A stretch of 64,000 nucleotides of DNA from Crotophaga sulcirostris (lineage: Eukaryota; Chordata; Aves; Cuculiformes; Crotophagidae): contig VYZB01000014.1 of assembly GCA_013397455.1 (NCBI GenBank), positions 308,509-372,508 on the forward strand, in the 5' to 3' direction. Both the position numbers and the translations under genes were made by a program. Of this stretch, positions 25,001 through 36,055 are shown piece by piece; within the stretch, counting starts at the first letter, position 1; each line of letters begins with the position of its first letter. Below the pieces are notes generated by a model that saw nothing but the letters and a program-made list of their open reading frames with translations, made no database searches and was not told the DNA's origin.

Positions 25001-26557
25001 TTTATGGTTACAGGCATATTGACCTTAACGCTGCACACAGCGGTGATCGGATCACAGCCAGCCACCACTGAGGGAAGGTGCAAGAGTTACTATGTACAGC
25101 TTTTTTGAGCAAAGCAAGTGCCTCCAAGGCATGGCAGCTGTGAAGGGAAGTCTGTAGGTGGAATAAGTCCTTGGTTCAAATATGATAAACTGGCTGCTAC
25201 AGACTTCTTCCTTTTTCTCCCCACTGGTTTTTGTCCTTGCTTAGCATACAGGTGCTGTTAAACCACACTTCGATCTGATGTTATCACATATAGTTGCCCT
25301 GCACTAAGGCAAATTACTGTAATAGGTATTGGTGTTAGGACATGGTCCACAGATGTCTGCTGGTCATAGTGCCAGGACTTCTACTTGAGAGAAATGCTCT
25401 GCTCTGGTACAATGCTTTGTGGTGTCCAACTGTAGTTTTCGAGTTTCATCCACTTGCAAACAGTGTGTGTCTATTTGCTTTGCGTGCTGCTTTACTCTCA
25501 GAAGTGTCTCTTGTTAGATTACATTTGCAAGACAAATGTGTGATATCCTGAAGCACAATTCATGTTTTGCCATGGGTTAAGCATGATTCCCAACAGCAAA
25601 TGGGTCTGATCTAAGCCAGGCAAAAGACATGAGCAACATGACAGTCTGGTGACATAATGAATTACACACAGCTGGTTTTTCTCTGGCTTAGGAATTTTGT
25701 TTCTTTATTACTGTATCTGTGCAATTTCTTAATATTCTTGAATATGGGTTCTGCTTACAGGCATAGCAGATTATTCATACGCTAGAGTGAAATATGATGT
25801 GGAGAGGAGCACAGAATGTGCTTTATTTGTGGGTAACTGGGTATGTAATGGTGTATAAAGAGTCAGGAGCTTGTACTTAGCGGCACTGTCTCTTCTTTTT
25901 ATTCATCCCCAAGCACAAGTGTATGACAGACTTAGCATTTATAAGCCTTCTCTCCTAGTACTGCTTCTCTTCTCCTTCTCACCTTCCTAAAATTCTTTCT
26001 TAGCTAACAGCCATTTAGATGGTTGACAGTGGTAATTAAATAAAATAGGCTTCAAGGGGATGGCTGATGTGCCTGGTGTTCAGCTGCACAGTGTTAACAA
26101 GGCTGGGCCTTTGGGCTTGGAACTGTGATCTCCCAGGGTGTTTGTGGGATGTACTGCACTCCCATCAACTTCAGAAGAAATGAAGAAGAGCCTTTAGTGT
26201 AGGAAAGGGATGGCAGGGGGGCTTCTCCTGGCCTCCACTTCATCAGTGGAGACTCTTGAAAGGGAAGTCTTGGAGCACCAGTCCTTGCTCCCCAAACCAA
26301 CCAGGGGCACAGGTGTTGGGGATCCAATTGGGAAAGTGGGGGACAGAATTAATTCTTGCTCTGTGCCTCAAAACTTTCTGCACGAGGCTGGGTTACTCAT
26401 AACTAGAATATTACATTAATGGAAAAGAGGGGCTGAGGCAAGTGTCTCATCTGTGGTGAGATTGGTACGTTTGATATTATGAAAGACTTTTTCAGCAAGC
26501 TTAAGTTTGTCTCATGAGCAATTTTTTTACTGTACTGGTACTGATCGCTTCTACCTG

Positions 26558-26700
26558 ACAATATTTAAGAAGTATTTGGACAATGCCCTCAGACAGATGA
26601 TGGGAATGTTGGGAGTGTCCTATGTAGAGAAAGGAGTTGGACTCAATGATCCTTGTGGGTTCTTCTAACTCAGGTTGTTCTATGATTCATTCTATGAATT
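26558..26700 (+). mobile_element. CR1 LINE, 3' end, diverged
   Basis: The order of words is that of a CR1 end: TTTAAGAAGTATTTGGACAA, then GTTGGACTCAATGATCCTTG, GGGTTCTTCTAACTCAGG, and a tail with TTCTATGATTC and ATTCTATGAATT. It is more diverged than the copies at 9.3 and 43 kb and belongs to a different subfamily. Confidence 0.92.
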
Positions 26701-27454
26701 AGGGCTGGGGGAAAGCCACAGCATGAATCCATAGTTTTCTATCAAACTGAGCTAAAGCAAACCCCTTCCTTGTTGCATTGTGTGGCAATTTTCTCATTCC
26801 TCTCCTAAATCTGTACAAATGCATCTTGCTTGTGTAAGCTCAAACATGCAGTTGTGACCTGTGGACACCCTGACGTCCAGAGATGGGGTGCAGCAAAGCC
26901 TGTGCGGAGACATGGGTTTCACAGTTCATCCATTTAAGTGCACAAGGGTCTGGTAGGTGTTATGTGTCTGAATCTTCGTAGGTCAAAACAAGGGGAGACG
27001 TTACCTGGAAAGCTTTAGCTGGAGTTTTCCCTTGCCGTGGTAAGACAGTCATTCCACAGTGAATTCATCCAGAAGTCCTCCTCATCTCCTTGTCAATAGA
27101 TGAACGGTGTTATGCCCAGCATTCTGCTAATGCTCAGTAGAACAGCAGACCGAGCACACTGATTTGTTTTCTTTTATTCTCTACAAATGTGCAAGGGATA
27201 TATGGTTTCCATAAAGATACCAGAAATCATCTTGTTAGAATGCAGGCTGTCGGTGTGATGAAGCTTTCCCTTGGCAAACACATAGCAAGTACCCTTCCTG
27301 TGCAGTCAATAGGTGTCACTGGGTTTGGTTGCCTGAGAGTGAAGTTGCTTTCATATTTTGTATCGTATAATAGGAAAGCTGAAAGGTATAGACTCCACTT
27401 GAAACTTTATTTTTAGTTAATAACAACTTCAGAGGACTGAAGGAGACAGAAGTA

Positions 27455-27491
27455 GTTTTGTTTTGTTTTTTGTTTTTGTTTGGGTTTTTTT
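27455..27491 (+). repeat. (TTTTG)n simple repeat
   Basis: Imperfect TTTTG and TTTTTG units run for about 37 bases inside a wider T-rich region that continues to about 27.57 kb. Confidence 0.85.
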
Positions 27492-28254
27492 ACAGAACCT
27501 CAGTTAAACATAAATTCTTAATTTTTATTTTTGTTCTCACTTTTTTTGAGTTTTCCCCATTTTTGGTGTTTTTGTGAATATAAGTAACTTCCTGAATTAA
27601 TGCAAGGTTTTGTTTCCTGTACTGGGGCTTTTCTTCAGATGATACAGGGGCTTATTAAAGAGTGTAATATAAAATTAAAGTTGCTTAAGTTTGTGGCTAA
27701 ACCCTGCCTTTTATGTGTAAAGTAGTTTGTGAGAATGGTCTTAGCCCAGTACACTGCTCCTCTGTCCAGGTTTGGGGGTTGTGCAGACAGGAACCACTGT
27801 AACTGTCTGTGCACTGGTGTTTGATAGGACACTCACTCACCACCTCATCAAAGAGGGGGTAAGACATCCCACTCTGATTATTTTGGTGTACAAGGAAGAT
27901 ACCTGTCAAAGTCTAGAGCCCTGGAGATGCCAAGTATAAAAGATGTTGCTGATGAATGCTTCCTAGTCTTTTGGTGTAATCATTGGAATGGAGGTGGTAC
28001 AAAAGAGGCGATGAGTTATCAGGGACACTCATATTTCAAGTGAGGTCTGGGGATGGAAGTGTGTGCTGGATTGGTATTTGTGCATCTTCAGGAGTGTTGA
28101 GTAAAGCTGGCTTACACATTTGATATGGCATGCTCCTTTTTCTTCTTAATTTGCATAACTAGTTTAGTTGACAGCATACTGGTTTTGCTCCTTTGATCTC
28201 TGCTCAGTTTGACTGTATTTTTCAATAACTACTTAGTATAGAAATAAAACGTGC

Positions 28255-28650
28255 AGGCTGCATCAAATAAACTAATTAAGGATTAGAATGAAAAAGTGTC
28301 AAAATCTGAGACCTCACCGAGGCAGATTAGTCACCGCATATGAGACGCGATCTAATAACTAATGGGTTGCTGTAGTAACGGGGGAATCAATACCTCTCGG
28401 CTGGTTGGGGAGCTGACAGTAATTTCTGCTGGGTCATAGATTCTGGAAAATGAAGTGCCACCTACTACAACACAAGTAATCTCTGTGGACTTTTTGACAA
28501 CAGAGCATCCTACAAAGTTTATATCAAAGAAAATATTAATCGCTCAAGTCTGCTTGTTTATCTCTGCAGGGGTTACCTGATATTGTTACAGCCACAGACA
28601 ATTAAGTTTAGCCTCCTATGTGAACTCCCAATGGGTTCGCTTCGGAAATA
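28255..28650. promoter_or_regulatory. Candidate conserved regulatory block with X-box-like palindrome and TCF/LEF word
   Basis: This block mixes AT-rich words with an unusual number of retained CpG dinucleotides (for example in the CACCGAGG, CACCGCAT and GACGCGATC words between 28.31 and 28.35 kb), which is rare in neutral bird DNA. Visible motifs are GTTGCTGTAGTAAC (28366-28379, a near-palindrome of the RFX X-box type), TGACAG (28414-28419), ATCAAAG (28523-28529, TCF/LEF type) and TTAATCG just downstream. There is no open frame of note. I infer an enhancer-like element; conservation has not been checked. Confidence 0.38.
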
Positions 28651-29077
28651 AGCCTTTGGTTTTGCTTACTAAGTGATGGGTTTTGTATGACCTATCTGTA
28701 CCAGGGTGTGGGAGTACAGGGAAGGAAAGCTGGAAAATTCCAGTCTGCTGTCCCAAATCCACTCTCCTTACTTGAGGAAAGCTCCTACTGAAGCCAAAAA
28801 GTTCAGCTTGGGTGGAGGGGAGGAGATGTGCTCGGGCACTTAAGAAAAAGGTATTTTGCAACTGAGCTGTACAACTGGGCTGGCTGTGTTTGTGCCTCGG
28901 TACCCAAAACTTCCATGGGGTATGGTCATCCTTCCTTGTCTTCTTTGCATCAGTTGCAAGCCCTCTGGGACAGAGACACTCCCAGGTATGCGAACAGCAC
29001 CGAGAACAGTGTCAGCTGTGTACCTCAACGGCAAAAAGGAACTTAACTCTGTGCGGGGACAGGCAGTGCAGCTCTTC

Positions 29078-29640
29078 ATAGAATCGCAAAATGGTTTGGG
29101 TTGGAAGGGACCTTAAAGCCCGTTCAGTTCCAACCCCCTGCCATGGGCAGGGACACCTCCCACCAGACCAGGCCACTCAAGACCCCATCCAACTTGGCTT
29201 TGAACACTTCCAGGGGCGGACATCCACAACTTCCCCAGGCAATCTGTGCCTCACCGTACTCATTGTGAAGAATTTATTTCTAATGTTTAATCTACATCTT
29301 CCCCCTTCCAATTTAAAGCCATTCCCCTTGTCCGATCACCACAGGCCCTTGTAAAAAGCCACTCTCCAGCTTTTTTGGAGCCTGTTTCAGTACTGGAAGG
29401 CTGCTCTAAAGTCTCTCAAGAGCCTTCTCTTCTCCAGGCTGAACAACCCCAACTCTCCTCATAGCAGAGGTGCTCCAGCCCTTGGATCATCTTTGTGGCC
29501 TCCTCTGGACACGTTCCAACGGTTCCATATCCTTCTTGTGTTGGGCATTCCAGATTCCAGTCCAGGTGGGGTCTCACGAAAGCAGAGTAGAGGGAGAGAA
29601 TCACCTCCCTCATCCTGCTGGCCATGCAGGTCACCTGCCG
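29078..29640 (-). mobile_element. CR1 LINE, 3' part (about 560 bp), antisense
   Basis: Read on the minus strand this is the 3' part of CR1. On the plus strand it begins with the inverted tail TCATAGAATCGCAAAATGG and GGGTTGGAAGGGACC, then passes through the 3' UTR and the end of ORF2 (words such as CTTCTCTTCTCCAGGCTGAA and TGTGGCCTCCTCTGGACACG) and fades around 29640. The reading frame is broken by many small changes. It abuts a second CR1 in the opposite orientation, so the two form an inverted pair. Confidence 0.95.
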
Positions 29641-29664
29641 GTCACACGACTCCTCTGTGAGTGG

Positions 29665-29832
29665 GAGCACTGGTGCAGCCCCACCTCGAGTACTGGGTGC
29701 AGTTTTGGGCACTACAGTATAAAAACAACATCAAACTACTGCAGAGTGTCCAGAGGAGGGCCACAAAGCTGGTGAACGAGTTGGACTTCAATGATCCTTT
29801 TGGGTCCCTTCCAGCTCAGGTGATTCTATGGT
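29665..29832 (+). mobile_element. CR1 LINE fragment with internal deletion
   Basis: The left part matches the ORF2 end region (GAGTACTGGGTGCAGTTTTGG, ACATCAAACTACTGCAGAG, CCAGAGGAGGGCCACAAAG). At about 29778 it jumps directly to the 3' UTR (GTTGGACTTCAATGATCC, GGGTCCCTTCCAGCTCAGG) and ends in GATTCTATGG. Compared with the normal element, several hundred bases between these parts are missing. Confidence 0.88.
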
Positions 29833-30779
29833 CTATGGAGCTGAAACTACCCAGTGCAGGACCATGAGAGGGAAACCAGCAAGGGAAGGGGATTCTGGCA
29901 GGTGTTTCCCACATGCAGGCAGGGGGAGCAGAGCCCTGTGAAGTGCAAGGAGTTAATGTTAGTCAGAGAGCTACAGGGGGATAATAAGGACTTTTTCCAA
30001 ACATCTAGGGGAATGATAGTGCTGGAGAGAAAGTAGGCCACTCACTAATGAGGGGAGTGGTGGTGTTAATTACGTCTTGAAATTGCCTGAAATACTGAGC
30101 TCCTGAAATTCATCTTCAGCAAAAAACCATCAGGAAAATAAGTTCGGGCAATTAGGAGGTGGAGGGAGAAACAGTGTAAAAATAGCCTGGATAATTAAGA
30201 GCAGATAAGGGAACATCTAAGAACTGGCAAAAAGTGCAAAGAGAGCCTCTTGCCTTTGGGCTCCATGTAGTGTTCTCAGTGGTGGAGGGCAGGTCCCAGC
30301 CCCACCACTGCGTGAGCCAGTGGGCAGGGCTGCTGGGCAGCAAGGGCACATCCCCTTCCTTGTGCCATGCTGAGGGCAGGGCTGCGGGCACCGCTGTGCT
30401 GCACAGCCCCCAGAGCCCATGAGAGGTTGGGCAGGGCAGGTCTCAGCTGGAGGCACAAGAGGAGGATTGACATGGAGCCATGGGCAGTAACAGCCCTGGA
30501 CCTGTGTGAGGGGCAACCTGCTGGGTCAGCAGGGAGCCAGCACAGCTCCAGATCTCTCAGGTGGGCTCTGCTGTGGAAAGGCACAGCTATTTCCTGTTAT
30601 TTGCAGCTTCCTGCTATGATAACAGTTGTGAGAGCACCTGTGTCCTGCTCAGCACAGAGAGGGAGTGGAGAGCTTCTGCCCTTTCAACTGCCCCCCTGTT
30701 TTATGGGACCAGGAGGTGCTGGGGGAGAGCCCAGTGCTAACTCACTCTGATATTCAGCGACAGCTCCGCAGCTGCCGCG

Positions 30780-31230
30780 GGCGTTCATGCTGCTTGGTAC
30801 ATAATGTCGGTGAATAATAATACCTGACCTAGTAGAATAAGAGCTCTTTTATCAAACACACTTAAAGAAAAATGACAGTCCATGTAGCACGTAATGGAAT
30901 GGATGATAAATCACAGAATGGGGAAAAACAATTGTATTACTCCTGCTGGTACGAGTTCCTGTTCAGAAGGTCCATACGTTATGTTTTTTGATGACATAAA
31001 TTTAATGAAATTCTCTGGAAATGCTGACCAGAAGTCAATATACAACTCTGTCTCAAGAAGTTTCCTAATATCTTTGTTTGTTTTAGGTAATAGATCTGTT
31101 GATGTGTGTACCTCCTATTAAGTGCTGTGATAGGATACTGTAATGAAATTACAATATGGAATGGGAGCTCAACTAAAGTGGCATTATCAGAAATGTCACC
31201 TCTGAACAAATTAGCGGCTGCAATGTTTTC
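30780..31230. promoter_or_regulatory. Candidate regulatory block with a palindromic paired-homeodomain site
   Basis: The block is AT-rich, non-repetitive and includes TGTAATGAAATTACA (31139-31153), which contains TAAT-GAA-ATTA (31141-31151), the P3 arrangement known for cooperative dimers of paired-class homeodomains. TGACAG occurs once near 30.87 kb. Its left border is CpG-containing (GCAGCTGCCGCGGGCG). Enhancer function is inferred. Confidence 0.3.
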
Positions 31231-31460
31231 CCTCTGGTTACAAAACCTTGTTCCTTTTGTCTTTTACTATAACTTATAATAACAAAGCCTGCGATGTAAA
31301 TGTCTGCAGGGTATGTTTCCAGTAGCTAAGTGTGAAACATATTTCAGTGGGGATATGGGGGGAGAAACAGGCTTCTTTTTATTTTTAAATTCAAGACAAA
31401 GGATTTTTGGCCTTGGGCATTCCAGCTGCAGCTGCTGTCAGTATAGGGGAGATAGGAATG

Positions 31461-31505
31461 NNNNNNNNNNNNNNNNNNNNNNNNNNNNNNNNNNNNNNNN
31501 NNNNN
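31461..31505. other. Assembly gap (45 N)
   Basis: Forty-five N residues interrupt otherwise unique sequence. Open frames drawn across it are artefacts. Confidence 0.98.
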
Positions 31506-31563
31506 TACATATCTGGTTACGTAATCCACAATCTTTAAAACAGGGAAACAAGACAATAGAATT

Positions 31564-31577
31564 ACACACACACACAG
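31564..31577 (+). repeat. Short (AC)n microsatellite
   Basis: About seven AC units follow GAATT. It is a short dinucleotide repeat. Confidence 0.8.
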
Positions 31578-33803
31578 GAAAAAGTAGTGATTAATATCTC
31601 TGTAGATTGGTTTATGATGGAGAGATTGCACATCTCAAGTGAGTGAGGTGCAGTTTGTATTTACAACTTCAGAACCTAGGGGTCAAGGGAGGAAATAGAA
31701 TGAGAATTTTAAAAATTTTTTATTTAGCTGAAACTAGAAATTCACAGGATTCACTCCAAAGCCAGTGTAAAGACCTCCGTTGGGGCCTGTTTTTTTTTCT
31801 TCAACAGGGCATAGGAAGAATTGCAAATTTTAAAAGGAATTTAAAACTCCCCCAGCCCTCAAAGCCCTGACTAACGCCAGCCCTGCGTGAGCTGGAGCAG
31901 GGCAGGGGCCTGCTGTCCCCAGCTTAGCCTGGGGAGGTTGTTCCCAAACCTCTGCCAGTGAGAGCCGGACACAGCATCTGGCTGGAAAGCCCACTTAGCT
32001 CTCAGCCCTGTTGCCCTTGTTGGGCTGCTCTATGCAGGCAGGAGAAGATCTTGATGGGAACTTCTCCTCCCTGTGCTGGGCAGGCGCAGTGGTCCCCAAA
32101 GTGGTCAGTATAGGGTGGGAGTACAGGATGCATGAGGGGATGGAAACTGGATATTCAGGAGCAGATGGGAAAAAGAGATGATGGATTTGGCCAGCACGAT
32201 GAGCCATGACCAACACTGAGAGGAGCCAGTGTGCGCAGTTGTGAGCCAGCTGTGTGGCCAGGGCCTGGAGCTGGTCTTGTGCCAGTTGCGTTTTGTTTTA
32301 CATGGCCAGCATGTTCATGGTTAATCATCTTTGCCATCACCCTTCCTGGGAATCAAAGAACAGGCTACCTTGTGCTCCTCAGGGGCAGCACCTGTCTTCA
32401 TTTAGACAAAGGAGTCAGAGTCAGCCTTCAGTTGGTTATAATAAGTGCTGGGTTTTATTTTTAATATGCAATAGAGAAAACTTAGAGTACAGAAGCTTAA
32501 TCCATAACAGTGACACTTCACTTATCCAAGCAACTGGGAGATGCTTAAATACTGAAGCTTGTTGCTTAATTATTTACCTGTGGCTTAATTTGGTGTAATT
32601 TTATTGAAGAGTCTGTTTATTTTCCTATGGAGGTGCTCTAAGACACCTCTAAATGAAAATGTTAGTGGTCCTAACATCTACCTCCTGACACCTGTAGCAC
32701 AGAGCTCATTTAAACCTGCAGAAACCCAGAAAACAAATGTTTTCTCTGGTGCAATCAGCCTGTTTTCCTACTGCTGTGCAGCTGGGAAGGTGTATGGGGG
32801 CCGAGGACACCCCTCCTGTGTTTCTGCACATGTTACACTGCTCACAGCTGGACCTGGAGGCTCAGCAGAGTGGGGTGACGTGAGCTACTGCTGACGCTGT
32901 GCTGAGAGCAGAGTCACCCCAGATGGCAGAGACAATATTGTAACCCCTGTAGGTGTCCCTGAGGTAATCCCACAGCAACACCCTCCAGCTGCACCCAAAG
33001 GGCTTAGGAGCTCAAGGCTGGGCTTAGGGGGGCTCGTGCTCTTCTGTTGTTTATTGGGACCTTACTTGGTCTTCGTCCTCTGCAAATTCGATAGTGGTAA
33101 TTGTTTCTCTGCCAGAGCTGGGAAGGTTCATTTATGCAGGATCAGATATTCTCCTATCAGCGTGTCTGTAGGTATTTGCTGTTTATATTCCAGGCACAAA
33201 TCCCTGTTGAGGAGAGGCAAACCAGGGGCTGTACCCTGGCCCGTTGTCTTTATTTAGATGACCCTTCTGACTTTAGTGTGGTGTTCTTGCATGCCCAAGA
33301 ATAGGTCTTTTGAGTGAGAGGTTAGGGGATTGAAAATGGGGGCTTTCCGTTTCCATGCCCTGGTTAGAGGCTAAACCAGTGCTTGTATCCAAGTGTGTAG
33401 AAAAGCTCTTCCTACTGTTCTGCCAGCCTAAAGTGCTATGAAAAGATTTTTATCTTGAGTATCTATTTAATTCAAACCAAATGTGCTTGGACATTTGTGC
33501 TGGCTAGGTTTTCAATTTGGAAAGCTCTGATTTCCCTTCTCCCCGTTTCTCCCCCTCTCCAGCACAGAGAATTGAACCAGGCACCTCCTTTTGAATCTCT
33601 GTAGGCAATTTTCTTACAGCGTTTGGATCTCCAAACTTCATTGGACTTCTACAACAACAGGAGCTTTATATCATTGGTTTTTCACCCCAAAATGCTTAGT
33701 TTCTATTAACAACCTTACAAAAAGGGCACTGTATTACTACTTGGTGATATCAATGATAAATGAAGCACATTATATGTGAAGTAAAGGCTCTATTTATCCT
33801 TGC

Positions 33804-33817
33804 TTTTTTTTTTTTTT
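33804..33817 (+). repeat. Run of 14 T
   Basis: Fourteen T residues follow CCTTGC. No recognisable retrotransposed sequence is attached on either side, so I treat it as a simple homopolymer. Confidence 0.85.
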
Positions 33818-35040
33818 GAAGTCCCAGCAGGTTTAATGTGAGCAGCTTTCAATGACCTTCATAACAAATCAAGAATAAACCTCAGTGACTTCTCACGAAT
33901 GTAGACAGCGTTGTGGAAGTTTTTTACTGAAATAACAGTAATAGCCACAAGCTGCATTAGTTGTATTTGATAATGCAAAAAAATTAATGTTCACTGAAAG
34001 CCAGGTGCCAGCACTATTTGATTGTTTACCAACATAGTCATAAAGAAACAGAGTTATTAAAGGATCTGAAATCACTCAGTAATTCAGCTGGTGACGTTGA
34101 TGGATGGAACTTGGCTGTTCGTCTTTGCTAAAGCTGCTGACTGGATAAATGTTTTATTCATGAAGCCCAGGGCAGGAAGGGATGCCAAAGGTTTAAGAAT
34201 ATTTTAAGAAACTCTTTGAGATGTCAAGCAAGTTATCAGGTGCTGTTAAGCAAAGGAGCTGAAGTACTACATTTAAACATAACTGAGCTCTCAACATACA
34301 CAACAACAATACATCAAAAGCCAGGATGCGATTCTTGTCTTGAGCAGTATATGGAATGATGAGTTGGGAATACAAGTCCTTTTATTTCCTGCACCTTTGT
34401 ACCTTCAGTCATCTTGCAGCCTTGTCTTTTTGAGCATTGTTATACCAAAGGGAATTTTCAGACATCACGTTGTGAATTTAGGCTTGGAAACAAATAAATA
34501 TTTAGATACTGAACCCTACAAGGTCACATATTTATATCAAAGACAAAATAAATGATATGATGACAGTACTCATGGAAATTGCAGCCAGGAACAAGCAATT
34601 TGGATCAGAGCAAGTGGATTCTGCTTGACCTTTCAGTGGGAGAGGTTGTTAGAAATGGTAGTTATTGAAAGAGGTTATTATCCAAACACAGGATAAGGAG
34701 GAATATCTATCTGTCCTATTCACCCTGCTCTTGCTTCCTCTTTGTCCAAGGGCCACACCTGCTGACACCAAGTGCATAGCTCCACACCTCTTTGGTAGGG
34801 CCATGCTGCTTTGCAGCAGTGAAGGACCTGGTTGAAATCTAAGCATTTCTTTCAAATGCCTTGTTCTTGTTCTGTGAGGATTCAGATCTGCCTCCTTTGG
34901 CTTTTTTTTTTAAAATGGAAAGGTGTGGGTTTTTTATAAAGAATTTTAATGAAAAGATCCTTAGCCCCACAGACTTCTGCATGGACAAGTGTTTCAATAT
35001 TTCATAATCAATATTAATAACTTATTTTAAGTTTCTGTGG

Positions 35041-35520
35041 TCTTGTAAGAGTGGAGCAGCTGAGCTCTTGGTGGAACTGAACTGTCAATCCAAACACAGT
35101 GACATTAGAAAATAGCTCCGTTTCCACGTCTAGCCGCATGAAATGTCCCTTCTTACCAAGGGAGCAGCAAAGTATAGTTGAAGTGTGCCTTATTATGACA
35201 TCTCAAGAGTATAAAAATTGGGAAAGGTATTAAAAATGAGTAATTAAAATTGAAGAATGATAGATAATAGCGAATAAAAAGTGGCAAAGTACCACACTCC
35301 CACTGTCCTTTTGATTTGCAGAGGTTCAGTGCTAAAGACCAAAAGCCTATTTCTCATGGGCCCCAGTTAAAATTCAAATCCAATAGACTGACAGTGAAAA
35401 CTACTGTCAAACCAGCTGTCAAGTAGTATCAAAATAAGTCACTATGTTACTTCTCTTTATCTGTCAAAGGCATTGATTATTTTCAATAGAGGAGCCCTCT
35501 GACAGTTGCTGAAACTGAAG
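35041..35520. promoter_or_regulatory. Candidate enhancer with clustered TGACAG (MEIS/PREP/TGIF-type) words
   Basis: Six copies of TGACAG or its complement CTGTCA are present: 35082-35087, 35389-35394, 35404-35409, 35416-35421, 35461-35466 and 35500-35505. Five fall within 117 bases, in both orientations. TGACAG is the core site of TALE homeodomain factors of the MEIS, PREP and TGIF families. A TGATTAT word at about 35474, between the last two copies, resembles a PBX/HOX-type site. The surrounding DNA is AT-rich and non-repetitive, with no open frame. I infer a TALE-responsive regulatory element. Confidence 0.4.
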
Positions 35521-35954
35521 AATCCTGTGTTGAAACGATTTGGTTGACACATGTCACTTTTTCCGAAACAGATAAGTCAGTAAGTTTTTTGACTCTTTCA
35601 ATAGGAGAAAGGTGTGTTTGTGTAGTATTTTATGAAAGATAAATAATGCAGAAAGAAAGGAACGTCCATTAGCACTGCACTTTCTCAGATATTAGTATCA
35701 GTGTCTTTTCTGTAGCATCTTTTTAAAATGTTCTTTTCATAAAAACCTGTGTTCCTTTGGTGGCTGTGATACATTACAGGGGTTTGCTAAGATACCCTGA
35801 AGTAATTCAGATAATCAGTGAACCGTACTGCTGCTGTTCTTGATCACAGCAGACAGTTTGCTGTTGACTATCTTAAACTTCTCTTTTCTACCAGCCACAT
35901 GTCCATGGCAGTGGTACAGACCTTAACGCTCTGCAGAATGCCCATTGTTATATT

Positions 35955-36055
35955 GTAGATGGGCAAACTGAGAAGGGCAAAATAAGGACTGCATCTTGGA
36001 CTTGCTGCCAGTTTTGTGAACAAAGCTGGGGCCAAGCTCTGTGTGTCACTGGTGA
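35955..36055 (+). mobile_element. Possible MIR-type SINE remnant
   Basis: The order GTAGATGGGCAAACTGAGAA, then GGACTTGCTGCCAG and AACAAAGCTGGGGCCAAG, resembles the middle of MIR elements (ACAGATGAGGAAACTGAGG, then a tract ending in CAGAGCTGGGATT). The match is short and diverged, as expected for a copy this old, so it could be chance. Confidence 0.35.

Larger units (their letters stand above)
16216..26557. other. Unique non-coding DNA, no gene recognised
   Basis: No exon, RNA gene or transposon is recognised over ten kilobases. Notable items are a C run at 17.92 kb, a G-rich patch at 18.96-19.04 kb, an AT-rich motif-rich block at 19.70-20.15 kb, a 14-G run at 21.17 kb and a double G-quadruplex candidate at 21.93-22.05 kb. 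Chance open frames of up to 134 codons occur (for example 18058-18462, plus strand) and show no known domain. Confidence 0.6.
26701..29077. other. Unique non-coding DNA, no gene recognised
   Basis: No gene is recognised. A T/G-rich simple tract lies at 27455-27491 and the candidate regulatory block at 28.25-28.65 kb is entered separately. The rest is ordinary unique sequence. Confidence 0.6.

Noticed and set aside
33558..33590. MIR-like word GAATTGAACCAGGCACCTCC.
   Set aside because: Only about 30 bases match and nothing on either side continues as MIR.
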